Source: Candidatus Thiodiazotropha sp. (ex Epidulcina cf. delphinae)
Lineage (GTDB): Bacteria > Pseudomonadota > Gammaproteobacteria > Chromatiales > Chromatiaceae
DNA length: 33,719 nt
Assembly (NCBI GenBank): GCA_025656505.1
Contig: JAHXHR010000001.1
Location: forward strand, 1-33,719
Direction: 5' to 3'
In this document: piece after piece, positions 17,912 to 25,526 of the stretch
How positions within the stretch are numbered: position 1 is the stretch's first letter
How the letters are laid out: each line of letters starts with the position of its first letter
Program-made: the position numbers and the translations under genes
Notes under the pieces: generated by a model
The model's input: only the letters and a program-made list of their open reading frames with translations
What the model was told of the DNA's origin: nothing
The model's database searches: none

Positions 17912-18943
17912 ATGTCAAAAGAAGAGACCAAAGTGAAGGGGCCGAACGGCACCTCCCGTCGTGATTTCCTGCGTAAGGCGGGCAGTTACACGGCGGCATC
18001 GCTCTCCGGGACGGCCATGCTGCTCTCCGATCCCAAACCGGCTAAGGCGACGGCCAACGTTTCCTGGGCCGAGCATTTTCAGAAAAACTATCGCCTGATG
18101 ACGGATGAGGAAAAAAAGGAAGCGGTCACGCGACTAGAGCATCGCTATTCAGAGGAGTTCGGAAAAAAGGTCGAAGTTGATGATGCGCCGGCGATGGACG
18201 GGGTTCTGTTCGGTTATGCGCTCAATATCCAAAAGTGCATCGGATGCCGCCGTTGCGTCAAGGCCTGTGTTGCCGAAAACAATCAGTCCCGGGGGGAGAA
18301 TCAGCAGATCGAATGGATTCGTGTGTTGCGTATGGAAAAGGGCAAGTTCTCGGCAGAGGACAGGGACCGGCAGGGCTATCCCGAGGATTATGGCGTTCAG
18401 GTCGGCGGCAATGCCTATAAACCCGCAGGTGTTGTGCTGGAGGGTCAGCACTACTACGAACCCGACCTGGTTCCGGAAAAAGATGCCTTTTATCTGCCCA
18501 TGCAGTGCATGCAGTGCGAGAAACCTCCCTGCGTCAAGGTCTGTCCGGTCCGAACCACCTACCGTGATCCCGATGGCATTGTCGTCATTGACTACAACTG
18601 GTGTATCGGCTGCCGCATGTGCATCGGCGCCTGCCCCTACTGGGCGCGGCGTTTCAACTGGGGGGAGCCTGATCTTCCGGCGCAGGAGATGAACCCGGAC
18701 ACCCATTATCTGGGTAACCGTCCGCGCATGAAAGGTGTGGTCGAGAAGTGCACATTCTGTGTTCAGCGCACCAGAAAGGGCCGTTGGACCGCCTGTGTCG
18801 AGGTCTGTCCGGTGGGCGCCAGAAAGATGGGTAACCTGTTGGACCCCGAAAGCGACGTTCGCAAGGTATTGGCAAGCAAAAAGGTGTTCCGTTTGCGCGC
18901 GGACTTGAATACCTATCCAAAGTTTTTCTACTTCATGGAATAA
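17912..18943 (+). CDS. Tat-exported [4Fe-4S] ferredoxin subunit (NrfC/DsrO/HmcB-like)
   Basis: A 343-residue electron-transfer subunit. The Tat signal SRRDFLRKAG (15-24) implies folded export to the periplasm. Sixteen cysteines form four [4Fe-4S] sites: 109/112/115/119, 199/202/207/211, 231/234/237/241 and 280/283/295/299, including CIGCRRCVKAC and CIGCRMCIGACPYWARRF. This is the layout of DmsB/NrfC/PsrB/DsrO proteins, which carry electrons between a periplasmic partner and a membrane quinone subunit. The partner NrfD-type gene follows after 11 bases. The segment 62-84 before the first cluster is shared with the upstream small protein. No catalytic molybdopterin subunit is encoded nearby. GAGGATAGAT precedes the start. 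Confidence 0.9.
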   Translation: MSKEETKVKGPNGTSRRDFLRKAGSYTAASLSGTAMLLSDPKPAKATANVSWAEHFQKNYRLMTDEEKKEAVTRLEHRYSEEFGKKVEVDDAPAMDGVLFGYALNIQKCIGCRRCVKACVAENNQSRGENQQIEWIRVLRMEKGKFSAEDRDRQGYPEDYGVQVGGNAYKPAGVVLEGQHYYEPDLVPEKDAFYLPMQCMQCEKPPCVKVCPVRTTYRDPDGIVVIDYNWCIGCRMCIGACPYWARRFNWGEPDLPAQEMNPDTHYLGNRPRMKGVVEKCTFCVQRTRKGRWTACVEVCPVGARKMGNLLDPESDVRKVLASKKVFRLRADLNTYPKFFYFME

Positions 18944-18954
18944 GGGGCTGTCTC

Positions 18955-20211
18955 ATGAAACGCTTTATCCAATTCGTAATCGATTTTCTGCGCAGTGGTT
19001 TCACCGGGGGCGTTTTGTTCTGGGCCTGGATGCTGTTCCTCTCTTTTTTTATCATGCTCTGGGGTTATGGCGAATTTGTCCAAATCAGAGACGGCATGAT
19101 CGTCACGGGCCTGAACGACCAGGTCAGTTGGGGATTCTACCTGGCCAATTTTGTCTTTATGGTCGGTGTGGCCGCCGCCGCAGTGACCGTGGTCTTTCCC
19201 GCCTATGTGTATAAGCACCGTGAGCTGCATCGGATTGTGGTGCTTGGGGAGATGTTGGCGATTGCCGCCGTCATTATGTGTCTGCTCTTCGTCACCGCCC
19301 ACATGGGCCGGCCTGACAGACTCTGGCATATCTTTCCGGTGATCGGTATCTTCAACTGGCCTCACGCCATGCTGACCTGGGATGTGCTCGTGCTCACCGG
19401 CTATCTGCTATTGAATATCGTCGGTGGTTTCTATTTCCTCTACAAGAAATATTCAGATGCCGAACTGAATAAGGCATTTTATCTGTCAGTGGTCTATATC
19501 GCTATCGTCTGGGCCTTGAGTATCCATACGGTGACGGCCTTTTTGATCAATACCATGCCGGCGCGCCCGATGTGGTTTCATTCGATGATGCCGATCAAGT
19601 TCATTACGACCGCCTTTGCCGCCGGTCCCTCGTTGATTATTATCGTCTTCCTGCTGGTGCGTCGGTTTACACCGTTAAAGATTGCCGATGAGGCCTTTCA
19701 CGTGTTATCCCAGATTGTTGTCTGGTGTCTCGGCATTGCCTTGTTCCTGACCCTGTCGGAGATCGTCACCGAACTCTATCCCAGCACCGAGCACTCCCTG
19801 GGGCTTCAATATCTGATGTTCGGTCACCACGGGTTGAATTCGCTGGTTCCGTTCTTTTGGACCGCTATGGTGTTGATGATCGGCGGCTTCATTTTATTGC
19901 TGATCCCTAAGGTCAGAAAGAACCTGATGGCCCTGCCCTTTATTTGCATCGCGGTTTTTATCGGCATCTATATCGAAAAAGGCGTGGGTCTGATGTTGCC
20001 GGGTGTTACACCGACACCGATTGGTGAATTTGCCGAATACACGCCGAGCAGCATTGAATTCATGGTTGTCGGCGGTATCTGGGCCATTGGTTTTTTCATT
20101 CTGACCGTGCTTATCAAAGGCGCGAGCGGCGTTCTGCTGAGTGAAGTTCGTTACACAGAGAAAGCGAGCCCGTCGATTCGGGGTGAACAGACAAGACCGG
20201 CAACGATCTGA
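18955..20211 (+). CDS. NrfD/DsrP/HmcC-type quinone-binding membrane subunit
   Basis: A 418-residue integral membrane protein with about ten transmembrane helices, longer than the eight-helix NrfD/PsrC forms and like the DsrP/HmcC branch. Typical segments are GLNDQVSWGFYLANFVFMVG near helix 2, HMGRPDRLWHIFPVIGIFNW between helices 3 and 4, and WALSIHTVTAFLI in helix 5. In this family it exchanges electrons between the quinone pool and the periplasmic iron-sulfur subunit, without haem of its own. It follows the ferredoxin gene closely and precedes the tetrahaem cytochrome, so the three probably form one membrane complex. Direction of electron flow cannot be read from sequence. Confidence 0.9.
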   Translation: MKRFIQFVIDFLRSGFTGGVLFWAWMLFLSFFIMLWGYGEFVQIRDGMIVTGLNDQVSWGFYLANFVFMVGVAAAAVTVVFPAYVYKHRELHRIVVLGEMLAIAAVIMCLLFVTAHMGRPDRLWHIFPVIGIFNWPHAMLTWDVLVLTGYLLLNIVGGFYFLYKKYSDAELNKAFYLSVVYIAIVWALSIHTVTAFLINTMPARPMWFHSMMPIKFITTAFAAGPSLIIIVFLLVRRFTPLKIADEAFHVLSQIVVWCLGIALFLTLSEIVTELYPSTEHSLGLQYLMFGHHGLNSLVPFFWTAMVLMIGGFILLLIPKVRKNLMALPFICIAVFIGIYIEKGVGLMLPGVTPTPIGEFAEYTPSSIEFMVVGGIWAIGFFILTVLIKGASGVLLSEVRYTEKASPSIRGEQTRPATI

Positions 20212-20263
20212 ACACAATACTTGGTAATTACGCGGATTTCACTGATTTCAGGAGAGAAAAACA

Positions 20264-21064
20264 ATGACTATCTATCATCTGTTCGGACCGGTTATCAGCT
20301 TGTGCCTGTTGGCGGCTGCGTCGGTTGCTTCTGCTGCCGGGGATACAGTCCGGAAAGATGAAAAAACGTGTTTTGAGAGCAGAAAGGGACTGAGCCAAGT
20401 CAGGAAACACGAGATCGAACCCGGCGTGATGAACGTGAAGTGTTCACCGATCACGGGGGGCGTTCTGTTCTGGGGCGATCCCTTCGACGGGACCATACCG
20501 ATGGGCGATATGCCGGTGGAAGCGGACTACTCGCATGAAGAGGCGGTGGTAAAGCCGCGTGAGCCGCAAATCGATCGCAACAAACTGCTGACGATTTGTG
20601 CCATGGCCTGTCATAATGGTGAGTATGTTCCCTATCCTGAAAACAAGCTCGCCCGGCCGCTGAGGATGCATAAGGATATCGTACCGGACTCGATGCAACT
20701 GAAACATGGCAAAGGGGCGATTTGGTGTCTGGACTGCCACCACGCCGTCACCCGAACCAAGCTGATCGATCATTATGGTAATGAAGTCAGCTTTAATCAG
20801 TCGCAGAAGCTGTGTGGAAAGTGTCATGGGCAAGTCTATCGGTCTTGGCGTAACGGCATCCACGGCAAGCGTATCGGTATGTGGCGGAAAGGTGGGAAGA
20901 AGCGTTGGTGGACCTGCACCGAATGCCATAATCCGCACGATGTGGAGCAGGGCGGGAGAAATTCAGGGTTTGCCCAACTTAACCCGGAGCCGGCGCCGAT
21001 GCTGCCGAAAGGAATGAGCAATGCGGACCATGAACGTGGTCACGGAGAGGAGCATGGGCGCTAG
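20264..21064 (+). CDS. Periplasmic tetrahaem cytochrome c with one CX3CH site
   Basis: A 266-residue protein with a Sec signal peptide (about 1-25, ISLCLLAAASVASA). Four haem sites are visible: CAMACH at 112-117 with three residues between the cysteines, then CLDCH (155-159), CGKCH (184-188) and CTECH (218-222). Two more cysteines (36 and 60) precede the haems and could be axial ligands or a disulfide. The C-terminus is His-rich. It is presumably the periplasmic partner of the FeS/NrfD pair, as DsrJ is in DsrMKJOP, but DsrJ has three haems and no clear similarity is evident. It is not NrfA: no CXXCK site. GGAGAG precedes the start. Confidence 0.88.
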   Translation: MTIYHLFGPVISLCLLAAASVASAAGDTVRKDEKTCFESRKGLSQVRKHEIEPGVMNVKCSPITGGVLFWGDPFDGTIPMGDMPVEADYSHEEAVVKPREPQIDRNKLLTICAMACHNGEYVPYPENKLARPLRMHKDIVPDSMQLKHGKGAIWCLDCHHAVTRTKLIDHYGNEVSFNQSQKLCGKCHGQVYRSWRNGIHGKRIGMWRKGGKKRWWTCTECHNPHDVEQGGRNSGFAQLNPEPAPMLPKGMSNADHERGHGEEHGR

Positions 21065-21170
21065 TGTAGGAGACTAGACTGTACTGGTGTGTGTTCAGTC
21101 CGTTGAATCAATAAGAGATAAAAAGGGATGGGCCGATGATTGTAGCAACCGTATTGTGCGGAGGAGCACC

Positions 21171-21917
21171 ATGACGAGTTTTCAAACAAAAGAAGACACC
21201 AGGCGGGAGGCGTTCGAGACCATCTGGGAGTCCAAAATCAATGCAGTGTTTGCGGATGTTGCCGCAGCCTATGACAAGGCCAACGATTTCGCCAGCCTGG
21301 GAATGCTGAAGGGGCTGCGTCGCCGCTTCATAGCCAGCATCGATGTTGAACCGGGCCAGCGGGTGCTTGATGTCTGTGCCGGAACCAATGTCGTTGGTAT
21401 CGAGTTACTGAAGAAGCAGCCGGAGCTTGATGTCTATGCTGTCGATCGCAGTGACGCAATGCAACGGGTCGGCAAGGAGCGGGCCACGCAACAGGGTTTT
21501 GATATCAAGGGCCGCATCTGCGATGTGCATCAATTGCCATTTCCTGACAATCATTTCGATGTGGTGACCCTGCAGTACGCGACGCGGCACTTGCGGGTCA
21601 TTGATGTTTTCTCGGAGATCAATCGGGTGCTGAAGCCGGGCGGCAAGTTTTATCATTTCGATATGCTGCGACCAGCCAATAAGCTTGTCGAAGAGGTTTA
21701 CTGCCTCTATCTGAAAGGTTGTCTCACGGCGATCTCCTGGGCCATTCGCTCCGGACCCGACGCCATGGCCTGCCACAGCTATTTTGTCGATGCCATACGG
21801 CTGTTCTATTCAACGGACGAGCTTTCCCGTCTACTTTCGGAATTGGGTTTCGACGGTGTTACCGGCCGGTCGCTGCTAGGCGGAACCGTTGCTATTCACG
21901 AGGCATGCAAGGCATAG
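21171..21917 (+). CDS. UbiE/MenG-like SAM-dependent methyltransferase
   Basis: A 248-residue class I methyltransferase. The SAM-binding motif is VLDVCAGTNVVGIELL (about 63-78), followed by VYAVDRSDAM, the acidic loop ICDVHQLPFPDNHFDVV and NRVLKPGGKFYHFDMLRP, which is the UbiE/MenG layout. The UbiE segment that normally reads GLRN is ATRHL here, and motif I is altered, so it is a paralog rather than the housekeeping quinone methylase. Encoded between two cytochromes of a quinone-linked complex, it may modify a dedicated quinone; that is an inference. ATG 21171 is chosen for its GGAGGAGC ribosome site; the GTG at 21087 has no support. Confidence 0.82.
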   Translation: MTSFQTKEDTRREAFETIWESKINAVFADVAAAYDKANDFASLGMLKGLRRRFIASIDVEPGQRVLDVCAGTNVVGIELLKKQPELDVYAVDRSDAMQRVGKERATQQGFDIKGRICDVHQLPFPDNHFDVVTLQYATRHLRVIDVFSEINRVLKPGGKFYHFDMLRPANKLVEEVYCLYLKGCLTAISWAIRSGPDAMACHSYFVDAIRLFYSTDELSRLLSELGFDGVTGRSLLGGTVAIHEACKA

Positions 21918-21981
21918 GCGAGAGGTAGCGCACGCACCTTATATCAATATCTGTCCGGCCTTACCATCGAGGATTCACACA

Positions 21982-22308
21982 ATGACGACTTACAAGTCGC
22001 TGATCATAGCCATTGGCGCCATCACCGCTTCAATGCCGGTCCATTCGGAACAGGCGCTCGATGCCGAAGGGCTGTATAAGGAACGGGCCTGTATCGCTTG
22101 CCATGGTGCGGAAGGCAAGATGCCTGTGATGACGGAGTATCCGAAAATCGCGGGGCAGCCCGCCCCCTATATACTGGCGCAGATGAAGGATATCAAAAGC
22201 GGTGTGCGCAATAATGCCCATGCGGTGGCGATGAAAAACGCGATGCATCTGATCAATGATGCAGAGATGGCCGTCATCGCCGAATGGCTCGCCGGCTTGC
22301 CGAAATAG
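21982..22308 (+). CDS. Class I cytochrome c (c4/c5/c553 type)
   Basis: A 108-residue periplasmic monohaem cytochrome. The signal peptide is about 1-23 (SLIIAIGAITASMPVHS). The haem site is CIACHG at about 37-42, with EYPKIAGQPAPYILAQMKDI and a methionine-rich AVAMKNAMHLI that likely supplies the axial Met, and a C-terminal helix AVIAEWLAGLPK. This resembles one half of cytochrome c4. It is a good candidate for the soluble electron carrier of the operon. ATG 21982 follows GAGGATT. A hairpin spans the stop. Confidence 0.87.
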   Translation: MTTYKSLIIAIGAITASMPVHSEQALDAEGLYKERACIACHGAEGKMPVMTEYPKIAGQPAPYILAQMKDIKSGVRNNAHAVAMKNAMHLINDAEMAVIAEWLAGLPK

Positions 22309-22332
22309 GCAATAGTATCAGGGCTCTATTTC
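22301..22332. terminator. Possible bidirectional terminator hairpin
   Basis: CGAAATAG (22301-22308, including the cytochrome stop codon) pairs with CTATTTCG (22325-22332) around a 16-base loop. It lies between two convergent genes. There is no run of T, so it may be a weak or Rho-assisted end. Confidence 0.4.
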
Positions 22333-22335
22333 GTG

Positions 22336-22794
22336 TCAGCCGCTCCAGAGGGCGTCGGTCAGAGCGACGATCTGTGCATAGTAGACCTCCCGGTCCAGAT
22401 CCAGGGCGGTGGAAGCGAAGAGTTCTGCGTCGTCTGCGGTTGCCAGGTCCCCATAGTTGACCAGCACCGACTGATAGAGGATCAATGCCGGCAGCACTTC
22501 AGGGTGGTTCTCAAAGTGCTGATGCAGAGAGATCACATAGCCATCATCCGGGTTATCCGAGACCGGCGCTGTTTTGCCGAATAGGCCGGGTTCAATGCCA
22601 TCGGAGACAAAGCGGATCTCGACCGGGTGGCGAATACATTTTCTGTCCTTGAGCATCTGCAGCAAGGCGGGGTAGTCGATGACGGGGCCGTAGCGGGCGC
22701 GGATCTGTTTCGCCTTCTCAATCGCATGCGTGGAGACAGCGCTGTGAATCGCTTTGCCGGCGCGCTTTCTAACCTTGTTTATTTTTTGTTCCAT
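22336..22794 (-). CDS. Unrecognised 152-residue protein
   Basis: I do not recognise this protein. It is soluble, with a basic N-terminus (KINKVRKRAGKAIHSAVSTH) and an acidic second half containing DNPDDGYVISLHQHFENHPEVLPALILYQSVLVNYGD. No signal peptide, metal-binding motif or membrane helix is seen. The frame is open over its full length with normal codon use, and it is convergent with the cytochrome gene and divergent from the next small gene. It is probably a real gene, perhaps lineage-specific. Confidence 0.65.
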   Translation of the reverse strand: MEQKINKVRKRAGKAIHSAVSTHAIEKAKQIRARYGPVIDYPALLQMLKDRKCIRHPVEIRFVSDGIEPGLFGKTAPVSDNPDDGYVISLHQHFENHPEVLPALILYQSVLVNYGDLATADDAELFASTALDLDREVYYAQIVALTDALWSG

Positions 22795-22886
22795 AATATT
22801 ATTGCTATTTATTTGGACATAGGATTACAGATACATGATAACCGAATCCGACGCGCATTGCGTATCGCGTCCAGCCGAGGATACCG

Positions 22887-23273
22887 ATGCCGGAATATCG
22901 ACTGAAATTTACTGAGAACAGCGAGGAAACCGAGCAAGAGGATGAGTCGAGACAGCGCACCCTTGATGAGCTCAACGCCTTCGTCGAAACAATGGACGCC
23001 CGCCCCCTTGCGATTGTTACCCTGGATAAGGAACAGAGCGCGCTATGGGATCAGGAGGGTGATACCGACTACCAGGACGCCTACGGACGACAGATCATCG
23101 GGCAGGTCAGCGATGGCGTCACTGAGACGCTGGTTATCCGTAATTGCGAAGGGCTTCCTGTCGCTTTGGCAGCCCGGAATGGAGATGCCGGATGGCAAGG
23201 CATCGGCATCGATAAGCGGCTGCGCTTCGAGATCGCCACAGCCCTGCACAACGATGAAACTGAGTTTGAATAA
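22887..23273 (+). CDS. Unrecognised 128-residue acidic protein
   Basis: I do not recognise this protein. It is small, acidic and without signal or membrane segments; it begins PEYRLKFTENSEETEQEDES and contains RPLAIVTLDKEQSALWDQEGD. A GAGGATACCG ribosome site precedes ATG 22887. It is divergent from the 152-residue gene with 92 bases between, so both promoters probably lie there. Its stop is followed within a few bases by a dispersed repeat. Confidence 0.6.
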   Translation: MPEYRLKFTENSEETEQEDESRQRTLDELNAFVETMDARPLAIVTLDKEQSALWDQEGDTDYQDAYGRQIIGQVSDGVTETLVIRNCEGLPVALAARNGDAGWQGIGIDKRLRFEIATALHNDETEFE

Positions 23274-23276
23274 CCG

Positions 23277-23355
23277 GGGAATAGGCAAATCGAAGTTAAT
23301 AGTTTGCCTATCAGTAGGTTAGTATGGGAATGGAGCGGTCAACTACGGTTTTTAG
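23277..23355 (+). repeat. Copy 1 of a 79-base repeat (solo right end)
   Basis: This stretch matches 27111-27188 closely over its whole length and ends with GCGGTCAACTACGGTTTTTA, the right end of the AAAACCGCAG family with one change. It contains a perfect 9-base stem, ATAGGCAAA (23281-23289) with TTTGCCTAT (23303-23311). No left end is found close by. Confidence 0.7.
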
Positions 23356-23501
23356 GATCATACTTTAACCTTGTGCGATAGATCGCTGTGTAGCATCGAG
23401 GTTGGTGTGATATTGGTTCCCGACAATGGATGGGGATGGATCGCCGGCGCTGAACGGTGTGCAAACCCCAGGATGTTTACAGCGTGACATAAGGAGTGGA
23501 C

Positions 23502-24176
23502 ATGGGAAGAAGAGGTGAACACAACAAGGCCGAAATCGAGGCTATGGCCCTTGAGGCGGCTGAAGGGATTATTGAGAAAGAGGGTTATTCCGGTCTTTCG
23601 GCGCGGAAGGTTGCATCCGCCATGGGCTATACAGTCGGAAGTCTCTACTTCGTATTCAAGAATTTGGATGAACTGGTGCAACGGGTGAACGGCAGAACCC
23701 TGGATCAACTCTACACCACCCTGGCGGAGGGATTGGACGATTGCCTTGTCCCGCAGGAGTGTCTGTACGCCTTGGGTTTCGCTTATCTTGATTTCGCCAC
23801 CCGGCATACCCACCGCTGGCGCATGGCTTTTGAGCGCCGGCCCCGAAATGAAGGTCTGCCGCTGGAAATTCATCAGGATAAGATGAATCGTTTATTCGTC
23901 TTGGTGGGAGATCAACTCCAGGCGCTGGCGACACGGCATTCGAACGAGGAGATCGCGCTCGCGGCCAGAGCCCTGTGGTGCGGTATTCATGGCATCGCGA
24001 TCCTGACGATCACAAGCGATCTGCGGAGTGAAGGTCAGCAATCGGTTCGGCAACTCACCGAACATCTGATCGGTCACTATCTCTCCGGTTTCAGTGTTCA
24101 GGAACGTGACGCCCAAACCGGGGCTGAGGAGAGCGGAATATTTAACGCAGGCGCGATATCCGCCCGCTCACTGTGA
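23502..24176 (+). CDS. TetR family transcriptional regulator
   Basis: A 224-residue repressor-type regulator. The N-terminal helix-turn-helix covers about 12-58 (GIIEKEGYSGLSARKVASAMG and then YTVGSLYFVFKNLDELV). The C-terminal part, AMAFERRPRNEGLPL to CGIHGIAILTITSDL, resembles the TetR_C WHG ligand-binding domain. ATG 23502 is chosen since AAGGAG lies 5 bases upstream. Its target is unknown; divergent or adjacent genes do not point clearly to one. The ligand is unknown. Confidence 0.87.
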   Translation: MGRRGEHNKAEIEAMALEAAEGIIEKEGYSGLSARKVASAMGYTVGSLYFVFKNLDELVQRVNGRTLDQLYTTLAEGLDDCLVPQECLYALGFAYLDFATRHTHRWRMAFERRPRNEGLPLEIHQDKMNRLFVLVGDQLQALATRHSNEEIALAARALWCGIHGIAILTITSDLRSEGQQSVRQLTEHLIGHYLSGFSVQERDAQTGAEESGIFNAGAISARSL

Positions 24177-24337
24177 GCAAGCAGCTTCGGGAGGGAGGTG
24201 CTTCTTGGTGGAAAAAACCGCAAAACCCAGTAAAATGCTTGGTATATTGGGACGGTTTTCGTGTAGAATCCATCGCCATTATTTTCAGTAAACAAGACGG
24301 ACCCCTTATAGCCGGTCCGCATCAGGAGTAACTGACG

Positions 24338-25429
24338 ATGTCTGAACTGACGCAAGAATCCGTAACCGAGGCCATCAAGGGATATCTCGAACCTCACCTG
24401 GAAAAGGATCTGGTAACCGCCAAGGCTCTCAAAAGTGTGGAGATCAATGGCGGCAAGGTAAAGGTCGCCATTGAACTCGGTTTTCCCGCCAAGGGTTGTT
24501 TCGACGACATCACTACTGCGGTGAAGGAAAAGGTCGCCGCGTTGGCAGGGGTGGATTCCGTTGAAATGGCTATTACCAGCAAGGTTGTTGCGCACTCGGT
24601 ACAGAAGGCCCTCAAACCTATCGACAATATCAAGAACATCATCGCAGTCGCTTCGGGCAAGGGTGGTGTGGGCAAATCGACTACCGCTGTCAATCTGGCG
24701 CTTGCCCTGGTGGAAGAGGGGGCAAAGGTCGGTGTGCTGGATGCCGATATCTACGGACCTTCACAACCGCGCATGCTTGGTATCAACGGCAGGCCGGAGT
24801 CGAAAGACGGCAAGACCCTGGAGCCTATGGAAAGCTACGGTTTGCAGGCCATGTCGATCGGCTTCCTGATTGATGAGGAGACCCCGATGATCTGGCGTGG
24901 TCCGATGGTCACCCAGGCCCTGGAGCAGTTGCTTAACGATACCAATTGGGCCGATCTCGACTATCTGGTGGTTGATCTGCCTCCGGGTACCGGGGACACT
25001 CAGTTGACCTTGGCGCAAAAGGTGCCGGTCTCCGGCGCCGTGATTGTCACAACCCCCCAGGACATCGCTCTGCTGGATGCCCGCAAAGGTTTGAAGATGT
25101 TTGAAAAGGTAGAGGTGCCGGTGTTAGGTATCGTAGAAAACATGAGTACCCATATCTGTTCCAACTGTGGTCACGAAGAGCACATCTTTGGTCAGGGCGG
25201 CGGTTCCTCCATGGCGGACCAGTACAGCGTGGACCTTCTCGGTTCATTACCGCTGGATATTCGTATTAGGGAAGAGACCGATCGCGGCAAGCCGACCGTG
25301 GTGGCGGAGCCTGAGGACCGTATTTCGCAGATTTATCGTGAAATCGCACGCAAGACGGCGGCCAAGCTGTCGCTTCAGGCAAAGGATTATGCAGCCAAGT
25401 TTCCCAATATCGTTATCCAGAATAACTGA
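24338..25429 (+). CDS. apbC: Iron-sulfur cluster carrier ATPase Mrp/ApbC
   Basis: A 363-residue P-loop ATPase that binds and hands on [4Fe-4S] clusters to apoproteins. An N-terminal MIP18/DUF59-like domain (about 5-85) is followed by the deviant Walker A SGKGGVGKST (about 106-115), DADIYGPSQPRML, PPGTGDTQLTL and the cluster-binding CSNCG (in HICSNCGHEEHIFG). It ends with KFPNIVIQNN. AGGAG lies upstream of ATG 24338. Its single-gene unit ends at the strong palindrome at 25493. Confidence 0.95.
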   Translation: MSELTQESVTEAIKGYLEPHLEKDLVTAKALKSVEINGGKVKVAIELGFPAKGCFDDITTAVKEKVAALAGVDSVEMAITSKVVAHSVQKALKPIDNIKNIIAVASGKGGVGKSTTAVNLALALVEEGAKVGVLDADIYGPSQPRMLGINGRPESKDGKTLEPMESYGLQAMSIGFLIDEETPMIWRGPMVTQALEQLLNDTNWADLDYLVVDLPPGTGDTQLTLAQKVPVSGAVIVTTPQDIALLDARKGLKMFEKVEVPVLGIVENMSTHICSNCGHEEHIFGQGGGSSMADQYSVDLLGSLPLDIRIREETDRGKPTVVAEPEDRISQIYREIARKTAAKLSLQAKDYAAKFPNIVIQNN

Positions 25430-25492
25430 CACTATCCTCCAACCTACCCAGGAACCCCTGTTAGGCCCCGTAGTGTAAGGCTTAAATCCACA

Positions 25493-25526
25493 AAAACCGC
25501 AGTTGACCACGGTCAACTGCGGTTTT
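25493..25526. terminator. 16-bp perfect palindrome, terminator after apbC
   Basis: AAAACCGCAGTTGACC (25493-25508) and its exact reverse complement (25511-25526) are separated by two bases. The hairpin with flanking A and T runs can terminate in both directions. Its arms are the same sequence that ends the 282-base element at 26905-27186, so it may be a minimal form of that repeat. Confidence 0.75.

Noticed and set aside
20264-21064. Nitrite reductase NrfA or DsrJ as the identity of the tetrahaem cytochrome
   Set aside because: There is no CXXCK site for NrfA, and the haem number and sequence do not fit triheme DsrJ.
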